18,797 nucleotides of DNA from Holosporales bacterium. GTDB lineage: Bacteria; Pseudomonadota; Alphaproteobacteria; BNTO01. The DNA is taken from NCBI GenBank assembly GCA_031270515.1, contig JAISXM010000068.1, positions 1 to 18,797 of the forward strand. Direction: 5' to 3'. Position numbers and translations under genes: made by a program. This document shows, piece after piece, positions 1 to 6,664 of the stretch (within the stretch, counting starts at the first letter, position 1; each line of letters starts with the position of its first letter). Under the pieces are notes generated by a model that was not told the DNA's origin, made no database searches, and was given only the letters and a program-made list of their open reading frames with translations.

Positions 1-1
1 A

Positions 2-3000
2 AAGTGTGGTGTAGGAGAGCTCACTGATATACTTACAGTATTAACCAATTTATTAATCGGAGCCCCAGGAGAAGTGTTGCGGGAGTCAATTGACGCCGCG
101 CTAGCCTTAGATAGGGGCCCCGTTGCACGCTCATTGGACACTCAGGTTGAGTCTTCCGTCAATCCAAGGAATAAATATCTAACGTCGATACAAAAGGCTG
201 CTTCTTTGCTAGCAATGTCGTCCCCAGATGTGATAAGCACAATGATTGTTCACCGTGCTCTATTTCACGACGATTCGATTCTGCAGTTTAGTGATAAGCA
301 AACATCCGTATGTAGTGTGCTGCAGGCGCTTATGCGTGTGCCATTATTTTCTTATTACTTTTACTATATAACCCCTAGGGGATATTACGATAGCAAAGAT
401 CCTGATCTTTTAGCGCTTCCTCCTTCATCAAATGAAGTGATACGTTCGGTATTTGATTTTTTAAAAGAACCTATTTTAACTGATAATCCAGCGGAGTTGT
501 TTAGATTTGAATCAAAATATAAATTTTGGCAAGACAAACTTCATACTTTGTACGTGAACACAATGATCCATGTGCAAAAGATTATATCGTCCAAACTCCC
601 AACACTTTGTCGTCCGCTTTGGGTACAAAAAAATATACCAGAAAAACTTTACTGTCTGTTTGTTGAATCACTTCATCCTGCAACTATCTGCGCGGTCTTG
701 GAAGAGACACGACCTTTGGATGCGGCACGTTCAGTTTTGGCGGATTGTGTTGACCCAACGAGCATATTGCAACAACATAGGTATAGTCGGATCAGCGCCG
801 AGCTAAGAGACGCAGTTCACGCAAACGCGAGCAAAAAATGCTCGGCGGTTGCTGAGCTATTAAAAATGGCGTGGCAGGTATTCGCGTCTTATCCTAACGC
901 GTATTTGCCATTTTTGGAAAAATACGCGTTGTGGAATAATCTGTATCGATCTAAATCATTATTAACAGATGTATCTCCGAATCTAATTGGAACGGGCCAA
1001 ATTAATGAGGAAGTTTTATCTAATACGATAGATTTTGTACTAAATAGTCTTAGCGATATTCCGTTTTTTGCACATATTTTCCATTTCACGTATCCTTGTT
1101 GCCAAGGGAAGTCTCAAGGGTTTGAGTCGCATTTTTCGTATATCATCCATACCGTCTACGAGGGAAGTCCTGCTGCTGGCGGGGCTGGGACGTCAGATCA
1201 ATTAAGTCCTGCTACTAGCGAGGGCAGTCTTTCTTCCTATAAATCAAATCCTTTTTCCTACTCACCAAGTCCTTGCGTGAGCTCGTCAAGTTCTCCTTCC
1301 GTTGGCCCATCACGTCTCTCAGTTGGTCCATCAAGTCCTTCCGTTGGCGAGTCAAGTCATTCCGTTGGCGAGTCAAGTCATTCTGTTGGTCCATCAAGTC
1401 CTTCTGTTGGTAAATTAAGTTTTTCTGTTCGCGTAGATGGTCCCTCTGTCGACAAAGTTTATGCGGACATCCCATTGGAAATAAAGCTGATAAAACTACA
1501 GAACTTTTTTGGTAGCCTTCTTCGCCAATTTAGAGAAGTGATTTATTCTGTGTATTCAATGCTTGATTACCACGACAACTTTATTGATGCTCAATTAAAA
1601 GATCCGGTCCTAAATTACATAAAGCAGCGTGTATTTACAACATTGTCTCCAGCAGATTTATCTGAGCTTCTCGTTCAAACTATTTTAGCCGGCGACGTTG
1701 ATTTGAATATGATTTGCCCCATAATTACGCAGATTTCAAACTACGAGCATCCGTTGGGGGGATTCCTGACCGCAAGCATGTTGCAGCAAGATATATGGAT
1801 AGAGCTTAACAATAGAAACTCCATATATGGCAGTCTATCCGCCAGAGCGTTTTCGTTGCATGCAGATCATTTCAAAGCTGATGATCAAGCTGTCAGGCTA
1901 GCGCGCGAAGCGCTGGGGTTCAGCGGGTTGAGCGATGGTGACTACGATCGCCAACCATCACTAGCGTTGTTGTTTCTTTTCAGGTCTTGGCTTGAAATAA
2001 TGCAAAAGGACAGGGATATTTTGTCTTTGACTGTTATGATGGCGAATCGCGGGAGTGTTCGTGCTCTACTTTACTATTTCGGGTATATAGCGATGGCAGC
2101 AAATTCTTCTGTCGTTTCAGAGGGTGATGCTAACTTGCAAGTCGAAAATCTGTTTAGCGAATTTAAACGTATTTTTCAAACATATAAATCATCAGACAAA
2201 TTAACAAAAGTAAGAGAATTGTCGCAGGTTGTATTCTCTCCGGAAGTTGGGAGTAGTCTTACGACTTGGGCACGTACATATTTGCGAGATCCAATAGATG
2301 AGCGACTTCAATGTCTATGTCGGGAGTCTTCAAGAAAAGGCTTATTCTATGATATTCTTCATGAAATCTCGAATTTGCGTCAGCTTACGACTCCGACTCC
2401 GCCTCCTGCTTCTGATAGGGCTAAACTCTTTGAGTCAACACCTATTAAAAAGATAGATTACCAAGGTATACTGTGGAAATATTTGGCGAATCGCTTGTAT
2501 AATGAGTTAGGAAGTGATACGCCTAGCAGTCGACTAGAGATGATCTCAAATATAGTTGATGTTTTGCAGCGGCATGTGTCGCTATGCAAAAAGATTACGG
2601 AGTTGGATCAAAGTGGTACAGCACATTTTTCCACGGTTCAAATCGGGTACCGTCATGTTAGTAGTAAAATGGTAGAGCTGGGTCTAATTTCTGCCGCAAC
2701 ACCTGCCGCAACATCTGCCGCAACATCTGCCGCAACATCTGAAGAAACGCAAGACGATATGCCGCCTGAACTAACGCGTTTATTGTCAGTGTATAAGCAG
2801 CTTGGGGATAAGTTCGGATTTGTTAAGGTCTTTCACGATACGGTTGGAGTATTACAACGCCATTACAATTCAATAAAAGAAAAAACTTGGATCCCTGCTG
2901 CGAAAGCTGAGTCAGCGCCGCAGGACTCAACGGCTCCAGACGGCGTTTGCAACGAGTCTCATGAAGGCGAACGTTCCGCGCCAGATGCGACCCCCGCAGA

Positions 3001-3676
3001 GACTCCCGCTCCAGATGCGATCCCCGCAGAGACTCCCGCTCCAGATGCTCCCGAGAAAGATATTCTCCCAAAAAATTCTTTCGTCTGGGCCGCATTTAAG
3101 ATTAGAGGTAGTGTTGACTTACTGAATATGGCGGATTGTTTTATGCGAGCTCTGCTGACGAATATTGATGATGTACAATCGTCCTGGAATGAGCAAGAGT
3201 TAGGTTGTTTAGCTTTTTACATGACCAAGTGTTTGTGCATGGCTCCAGCAACATCCCCAGAAGACTTTAAAAAAGCGTGCGCTTCTGCGGCGAATGTGGG
3301 CATCGTGTTAGGTAGTTCGCGCGTTCGACAAGAATTACCGGAGCCTCCCCAAGTTGGTGATTTAAGTCCTGCACAGCGACCAACAGTGCTGCTTATTCCT
3401 AGGTTTGAGTCGTCGCTGTTGTGTGTCGCGTTGCAATCGTTACAAGATCCACAAATAATAAGAGAATTGTCGTCGTTATCAGATGTGATGAGGGAGGAAA
3501 TGATAGAACGCTTCAGTTGCGCGTTACATAGCGAGGTTAAACTCGTTTCGGCCTCTTTGTATGGAGAACGCCAACGTCAGCCATGTATTTTGTTGAATCA
3601 ATTTATTGGTGCAATACTCACGGAGTTGGATGAGGGGTTGGCAAAATGGGGGGCTGTGATGGATGCTCCTTTGTAG
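2..3676 (+). CDS. Large unrecognised repeat-bearing protein, 5' end outside window
   Basis: I do not recognise this protein. The frame is open from base 2 to a TAG stop at 3674-3676, at least 1224 residues. A GTG at 74 could be read as a start, but the 24 codons before it are also open, encode a plausible amphipathic helix (for example GELTDILTVLTNLLIG) and show no clear ribosome binding site, so the gene most likely begins upstream of the window. No signal peptide or convincing transmembrane segment is visible. Much of the protein looks alpha-helical, broken by low-complexity tracts: a 7-residue SVGxSSx repeat (1298-1444), a 4-residue AATS repeat (2693-2740) and a 10-residue PDAxPAETPA repeat (2981-3049). 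Such a large helical protein with Ser/Pro/Ala linkers could be structural or host-directed, but nothing in the sequence shows this. It is AT-rich relative to murF. I am sure it is coding and unsure of its function. Confidence 0.85.
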   Translation, partial: KCGVGELTDILTVLTNLLIGAPGEVLRESIDAALALDRGPVARSLDTQVESSVNPRNKYLTSIQKAASLLAMSSPDVISTMIVHRALFHDDSILQFSDKQTSVCSVLQALMRVPLFSYYFYYITPRGYYDSKDPDLLALPPSSNEVIRSVFDFLKEPILTDNPAELFRFESKYKFWQDKLHTLYVNTMIHVQKIISSKLPTLCRPLWVQKNIPEKLYCLFVESLHPATICAVLEETRPLDAARSVLADCVDPTSILQQHRYSRISAELRDAVHANASKKCSAVAELLKMAWQVFASYPNAYLPFLEKYALWNNLYRSKSLLTDVSPNLIGTGQINEEVLSNTIDFVLNSLSDIPFFAHIFHFTYPCCQGKSQGFESHFSYIIHTVYEGSPAAGGAGTSDQLSPATSEGSLSSYKSNPFSYSPSPCVSSSSSPSVGPSRLSVGPSSPSVGESSHSVGESSHSVGPSSPSVGKLSFSVRVDGPSVDKVYADIPLEIKLIKLQNFFGSLLRQFREVIYSVYSMLDYHDNFIDAQLKDPVLNYIKQRVFTTLSPADLSELLVQTILAGDVDLNMICPIITQISNYEHPLGGFLTASMLQQDIWIELNNRNSIYGSLSARAFSLHADHFKADDQAVRLAREALGFSGLSDGDYDRQPSLALLFLFRSWLEIMQKDRDILSLTVMMANRGSVRALLYYFGYIAMAANSSVVSEGDANLQVENLFSEFKRIFQTYKSSDKLTKVRELSQVVFSPEVGSSLTTWARTYLRDPIDERLQCLCRESSRKGLFYDILHEISNLRQLTTPTPPPASDRAKLFESTPIKKIDYQGILWKYLANRLYNELGSDTPSSRLEMISNIVDVLQRHVSLCKKITELDQSGTAHFSTVQIGYRHVSSKMVELGLISAATPAATSAATSAATSEETQDDMPPELTRLLSVYKQLGDKFGFVKVFHDTVGVLQRHYNSIKEKTWIPAAKAESAPQDSTAPDGVCNESHEGERSAPDATPAETPAPDAIPAETPAPDAPEKDILPKNSFVWAAFKIRGSVDLLNMADCFMRALLTNIDDVQSSWNEQELGCLAFYMTKCLCMAPATSPEDFKKACASAANVGIVLGSSRVRQELPEPPQVGDLSPAQRPTVLLIPRFESSLLCVALQSLQDPQIIRELSSLSDVMREEMIERFSCALHSEVKLVSASLYGERQRQPCILLNQFIGAILTELDEGLAKWGAVMDAPL
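1298..1444 (+). repeat. 21-bp in-frame tandem repeat, six clear units plus one decayed
   Basis: Unit of the type TCCGTTGGCGAGTCAAGTCAT, encoding seven residues SVG[PE]S[SR][PHL]. Units start at 1298, 1319, 1340, 1361, 1382 and 1403; the seventh (1424) is degenerate. Units three and four are almost identical, suggesting recent duplication by slippage. The repeat lies in a Ser-rich linker of the large unknown protein. Confidence 0.9.
2693..2740 (+). repeat. 12-bp in-frame tandem repeat (four units)
   Basis: Four units of GCCGCAACATCT (the first has CACCT), starting at 2693, 2705, 2717 and 2729. They encode an Ala-Ala-Thr-Ser/Pro linker in the large unknown protein. Confidence 0.9.
2981..3049 (+). 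repeat. 30-bp in-frame tandem repeat (two full units plus partial)
   Basis: Units start at 2981 and 3011 and differ at one base; a 9-bp start of a third unit follows at 3041. Each encodes ten residues PDA[TI]PAETPA, a proline-rich linker near the C-terminal part of the large unknown protein. Confidence 0.9.
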
Positions 3677-3699
3677 TGTAAATGCACATGCGAACCCTT

Positions 3700-3774
3700 C
3701 CTATAAAAACGATTTGAACTTCGCTGCAATGTAACGCTAATACTAGGAGCGAACGTTCAAGTCGTTTATTGTGG
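3700..3774. repeat. CCCATAA-type palindromic element, copy A
   Basis: Imperfect inverted repeat. The left arm CCTATAAAAACGATTTGAAC matches the reverse complement of the right arm (CCACAATAAACGACTTGAAC). The interior (TTCGCTGCAATGTAACGC) resembles the interior of the other copies (TTCGCTGTATTACAAGGC). It begins 23 bp after the stop of the large gene and ends 60 bp before the start of the prepilin-peptidase-like gene. The rest of this intergenic gap holds nothing I recognise. Confidence 0.75.
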
Positions 3775-3834
3775 AAGAATTTATACGTGCGTAGCACAAC
3801 GTTTCCAACTCTATAACTACTGGGGGTTATCTAT

Positions 3835-4281
3835 TTGTTTAATAAATTAGATTTATTGGACATGTTGATGTTTGCGGTGGAAGCGTGCTGTGGTGCCGCT
3901 GTTTCCTACTTCGACTTTAAACAGCGAGAATTTTCGCTGATTCTTCCGTTGACTATGATTGCTGTGGGCCTTGCGTGGTGCATCAAGCACGCGTGCATCC
4001 CTATAGCCTTGGGGCCGATCTGCGTGTGCATCGTCGCGGCGTGCATCGCGAACCGCTGGTGGAAGCCTGTCATCGGAGAAGGGGACATCCTCTTGTTTTT
4101 TGCGTCAGGTCTTTTTGTGCCGAGCCACTTACTTGCCTTGTTTTTGTTTATGTGTGGCGTTATAGGTTTGCTGACGTGTGTTGTGATGCGTTCAACCAGG
4201 ATCCCATTTTCAAGCGCGATTGTGATATCGATGATGTTCTGCTGGGGGATATCTGTATACCTGCCCATAAAAACAAGTTGA
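3835..4281 (+). CDS. Small A24 (type IV prepilin) peptidase-like membrane protein
   Basis: A 148-residue polytopic membrane protein, the size of the minimal CpaA/TadV type of A24 peptidase. Family members are inner-membrane aspartyl proteases that cut the leader from type IV pilin-like precursors. The two expected aspartates are present: D27 in SYFDFKQREF, matching the first motif after the opening helix, and D84 in GEGD (G81-D84), matching the GxGD motif at a helix start. The usual IPN following the first Asp is not seen (REFSLILP), so activity is likely but not certain. The start is TTG at 3835, supported by GGGGG at 3822-3826 with 8 nt spacing. No pilin or secretion genes are nearby, so its substrate is unknown. 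The last dozen codons (from CWGISVY onward) and the TGA stop lie in the end of palindromic element B, so the C-terminus is probably repeat-derived. Confidence 0.72.
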   Translation: MFNKLDLLDMLMFAVEACCGAAVSYFDFKQREFSLILPLTMIAVGLAWCIKHACIPIALGPICVCIVAACIANRWWKPVIGEGDILLFFASGLFVPSHLLALFLFMCGVIGLLTCVVMRSTRIPFSSAIVISMMFCWGISVYLPIKTS

Positions 4282-4378
4282 ATTTTTATCCTCACCGAAG
4301 CCTTATAAGACAACGATATTCAAATTGTCAACGCAATTTAGAAATGTGACAACGATATTCAAATTGTTTGTTATGGGG
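4264..4378. repeat. CCCATAA-type palindromic element, copy B, overlapping a gene's 3' end
   Basis: Left arm CCCATAAAAACAAGTTGAA; right arm TTCAAATTGTTTGTTATGGGG. The segment ACAACGATATTCAAATTGT occurs twice inside (around 4310 and 4350), so the right arm is partly duplicated. The interior read on the minus strand (ATCGTTGTCTTATAAGGCTT) matches the family interior. Similarity to the ends of copies E and F continues leftward into the prepilin-peptidase coding sequence (GGGCAGGTATA on the minus strand). Confidence 0.85.
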
Positions 4379-4392
4379 AGCAGGTATATATA
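4364..4392 (+). promoter_or_regulatory. Candidate sigma70 promoter for mgtE at the end of element B
   Basis: TTGTTT (4364-4369) and TATATA (4387-4392) are separated by 17 bp, giving a leader of roughly 70 nt to the GTG start at 4468. The -35 lies inside the palindromic element. The same layout, with the intervening GTTATGGG and GGTATATAT preserved, occurs upstream of hscA. The -35 matches consensus at only three positions. Confidence 0.45.
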
Positions 4393-4467
4393 GACTTCAA
4401 CTTAACAGCGTTTTTTTAATTAAATCTGCATTATTGTCGCAATGACGATTGATATTCTACTTATCAA

Positions 4468-5877
4468 GTGGCAGAGTTTATATTAGGCAGAGCATTCGTT
4501 GTTAAACGTCCAATGATTAAGAAGTTCATATCCCGAGCGAAAAGACAAACGAGACTGGAAGTCTTGCTCAAAGACGTTAGGCACGCCCTTCTCGACGAGG
4601 CGCATGCCGCGGAAATGCTTAGCCGCCTGCATGTAGCAGACTTGGCTGACGTAGTCGAGTGCTTGCGCCTAGCCGAAAGAGATCGGCTCGTGCACTTGGC
4701 GAAACCCCTTATTACCGCAGAGTTGCTGCTCAACCTACAGGAGAACTTTCGCCCGCAGATTGTTGACTTGCTGGGTATTCAACATTTCAAAGACTCCGTA
4801 TTACAACTGCCGAACGAAAGTATTTTTGCGCTGATACAGTCATTTGACGAGGAAATGCAGCAACAATTCCTAGAATTTCTTCCTCCAAAAGTAAAAAAGG
4901 TCGTGGGCTTATTTCTGGCGTATCCTGAATCCTCTGTTGGGCGATGCATGTCCGTAGATTTCATTGCGATTCCAGAGGACGCGACTGTTGGGCAGGCGAT
5001 GGAATGCGCCCAAAATAAGACGGATTTGCCGGAAAATTTCGCAGAGTTTTTCGTCGTGGACAAGAACGAGGTCCCAGTTGGTGTCGTGTTTGTCAAAGAC
5101 GTTATTGCGGCGCCAGTCTCAGACAGTGTTACCCAGCATATGCACACAGATATAATTCCCGTCGAAGTAAATATGAAAAAAGAAGAGGCAATTCTTATAT
5201 TTAACAAATATAATGTCGTCCGCGCGCCTGTAATTTCTCACGATAGAAAGATTGCAGGAATTCTTCGGTCTGATGACATATTGATCATCGTGTCCGAGAA
5301 CCTTTCTTCGGGAATTTTAAACGTTGGCGGCGTTTCAAGCAAAAGCCATGAAGGTACGTTTTGGCGAGAGTGCTTCTGTCGGCTGCGCTGGGTTGCCGTT
5401 ACGGTTATCAACGCGTCATTTTCGCCGATTGTGATCGACTCGTTTCAAGACATTATCCAGCAAGTGATTTGTTTGGCCATATTGATGCCGCTGGTTGCAT
5501 CGATTGGCGGCGTTGTTGGCATTCAATCTGTCAGTATCATTATAAAAGAGCTGTCAGAGGGGACTTTATTGGAAAAGAATTTCATAAAAACCACCATAAA
5601 AGAATCATTCCTTGGGATGATCAATGGCGCAATCATTGGGGCAGTCTTGGGTTGCGCAGTTGCGGCATTCTTTGGCAATGCGAAACTTGGCATGGTCCTC
5701 TCGTCGGCGGTGTTCTGCTGCGTTACGTGGGCGGCGTTTGTGGGCTCTGCGCTGCCAATCCTGTGCTATAAAATGGGCATCGACTCAGCGATATGTTCCG
5801 GGCCTATTGTCACTACAATAACTGATGTGTCTGGATTTGCGATTTTTCTTTCGTTGGCGAGGTTGGTTCTCACATAA
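4468..5877 (+). CDS. mgtE: MgtE-family magnesium transporter
   Basis: A 469-residue protein with full MgtE architecture. The cytoplasmic N domain (about 20-150) is helical with Asp/Glu-rich repeats. Two CBS domains (about 155-275) include typical stretches such as FFVVDKNEVPVGVVFVKDV and VVRAPVISHDRKIAGILRSD. Five membrane helices (about 310-469) follow. Conserved pore segments are recognisable: LMPLVASIGGVVGIQS corresponds to the family's GGNxGxQ region, although the Asn is lost here, and SGPIVTTITDVSGFAI carries the signature PxxTTxxDxxG. MgtE dimers conduct Mg2+ inward and close when cytosolic Mg2+ binds the N and CBS domains. The only start codon after the upstream TGA (4450) and before ATG 4513 is GTG 4468; neither has a good ribosome binding site, so the first 15 residues are uncertain. 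The stop is TAA. Confidence 0.95.
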   Translation: MAEFILGRAFVVKRPMIKKFISRAKRQTRLEVLLKDVRHALLDEAHAAEMLSRLHVADLADVVECLRLAERDRLVHLAKPLITAELLLNLQENFRPQIVDLLGIQHFKDSVLQLPNESIFALIQSFDEEMQQQFLEFLPPKVKKVVGLFLAYPESSVGRCMSVDFIAIPEDATVGQAMECAQNKTDLPENFAEFFVVDKNEVPVGVVFVKDVIAAPVSDSVTQHMHTDIIPVEVNMKKEEAILIFNKYNVVRAPVISHDRKIAGILRSDDILIIVSENLSSGILNVGGVSSKSHEGTFWRECFCRLRWVAVTVINASFSPIVIDSFQDIIQQVICLAILMPLVASIGGVVGIQSVSIIIKELSEGTLLEKNFIKTTIKESFLGMINGAIIGAVLGCAVAAFFGNAKLGMVLSSAVFCCVTWAAFVGSALPILCYKMGIDSAICSGPIVTTITDVSGFAIFLSLARLVLT

Positions 5878-5888
5878 ATGGAGGGGAT

Positions 5889-5928
5889 CCAAGCACAAAA
5901 ATATATCAGTTCGTCGTTTCGTTTCTCG
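5889..5928. repeat. CCAAGCACAAA block, copy 1
   Basis: CCAAGCACAAA, then TATCAG, then CGTCGTTTCG and CTCG. It matches 18310-18350 with one single-base gap and substitutions in short spacers. It lies just after the mgtE stop. Between it and copy C of the palindromic element are only a small perfect hairpin (GGCAAA/TTTGCC, 5984-6000) and sequence I do not recognise. Confidence 0.7.
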
Positions 5929-6020
5929 CGGGAGTCATCAAATGGAACAGGACGTCCTTGTTCTGATCGGTCCGTCAATGGGGGGCAAAAAATATTTGCC
6001 GTTATTTTGCGACACCTTTT

Positions 6021-6091
6021 CGTAAAAACAATTTGAACTTTTATATCAGTAGAGTCGCATCGCAAATACTTTGAACTTGTTTATTGTGTGT
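6021..6091. repeat. CCCATAA-type palindromic element, copy C (degenerate)
   Basis: Left arm CGTAAAAACAATTTGAAC and right arm TTTGAACTTGTTTATTGTG are imperfect inverted repeats of the family type. The terminal CCC is lost on the left and the interior is diverged. TTGTTT at 6077-6082 with TATACA at 6101-6106 (18 bp apart) is promoter-like and would fire into the 178-bp block that follows. Confidence 0.55.
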
Positions 6092-6095
6092 GAAC

Positions 6096-6273
6096 GATGC
6101 TATACAATCACAGTACAAAAAAAGTTAATAAAGTAAATTGGTAAAAGTGGTTGCATTGTTAACTTTTTCCGTGACAGAATTAAAGTTGGACAGGCATCTC
6201 ACCACTGCACGCCCCCTGGGTGGGTGGGGGTTGTGGATGGCATTCTATCACAAAAAGATTAAAAAATCGTTAA
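6096..6273 (+). other. 178-bp conserved intergenic block, copy 1 (possible small RNA or leader)
   Basis: Aligns without a gap to 18427-18604. The first 110 nt match at roughly two thirds of positions, with the stretch AAAAGTGGTTGCATT nearly perfect. The last 67 nt (6207-6273) differ at only five positions by my count. The core starts GCACGCCCCCTGGGTGGG, where CCCCC can pair with GGGGG across a 9-nt loop, and ends in an A-rich tract with CGTTAA. No open reading frame is shared by the two copies, so it is more likely a noncoding RNA, a regulatory leader or part of a mobile repeat. The strand is assigned only because both copies have the same orientation. Confidence 0.6.
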
Positions 6274-6298
6274 GATTCTTCTGAAATAAAACCGAAGT

Positions 6299-6375
6299 CC
6301 CACAAGAATCGACTTGACTCCCACTGTAAAGTAATATTCAAGGTGTGCGTGAGTTTCAAATTGTCTTTAGGGGGC
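6299..6375. repeat. CCCATAA-type palindromic element, copy H (degenerate), with trailing CCAAGCACAAA-like block
   Basis: The left arm CCCACAAGAATCGACTTGA and right arm TTTCAAATTGTCTTTAGGGGG fit the family ends, and the interior CCACTGTAAAGTAA resembles the family interior. Right after it, 6376-6415 (CATAAACGGAGGAGACCCAA ... TTATCAG) resembles the sequence after the mgtE stop (5873-5908) and that after copy F (18295-18330), so this is a third, decayed copy of that composite. Confidence 0.55.
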
Positions 6376-6415
6376 AGCCATAAACGGAGGAGACCCAATA
6401 TCAAAAAGCTTATCA

Positions 6416-6442
6416 GTGCTTTGCATTTTTGCATAAAAGCAC
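6416..6442 (-). terminator. Hairpin downstream of the tRNA, possible terminator
   Basis: GTGCTT and AAGCAC pair around an inner GCA/TGC stem. Read on the minus strand it lies 27 nt past the tRNA 3' end and is followed, after about 9 nt, by TTTTT. The distance from stem to T-run is longer than in a classic intrinsic terminator. Confidence 0.35.
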
Positions 6443-6469
6443 CAGAAATTTTGTGCCATACGTGGGGAG

Positions 6470-6543
6470 TGGGCCCGGTAGGACTCGAACCTACGACAGC
6501 TTCGTTATGAGCGAAGAGTTCTAACCAACTGAACTACAGGCCC
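6470..6543 (-). tRNA. tRNA with CAT anticodon, probably Ile2 (lysidine type), possibly elongator Met
   Basis: A 74-nt cloverleaf on the minus strand. Acceptor stem GGGCCTG/CGGGCCC (one T-G wobble), D stem GTTC/GAAC, anticodon stem CTTCG/CGAAG with loop CTCATAA (anticodon at 6507-6509), T stem GTAGG/CCTAC with loop TTCGAGT, discriminator A at 6470. The CCA tail is not encoded. CAT is shared by initiator Met, elongator Met and Ile2. The G1-C72 pair argues against initiator. C4-G69 and C5-G68, known determinants for the lysidine synthetase TilS, favour Ile2 reading AUA codons, but this is inference. The 120 bp between the tRNA and murF hold no gene I can see. Confidence 0.93.
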
Positions 6544-6664
6544 GCAAAATCGCCACTCTGCCACGTCTTAAGCTTACTGAAAGAGGCGACGCCCGTCAAC
6601 GAGCAATGTGTGGCGATTCAGCTCCCAACATCTAAAACTTTGCACGGCCGGTCCCTAGCAAACC

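Noticed and set aside
1215..1475. Antisense frame giving a charged coiled-coil-like repeat (RKDLMDQ type)
   Set aside because: It is just the reverse reading of the 21-bp tandem repeat in the large gene.
74..3676. Taking GTG at 74 as the start of the large gene
   Set aside because: The frame is open from base 2 with plausible protein sequence and there is no ribosome binding site before 74, so the gene is better treated as truncated by the window.
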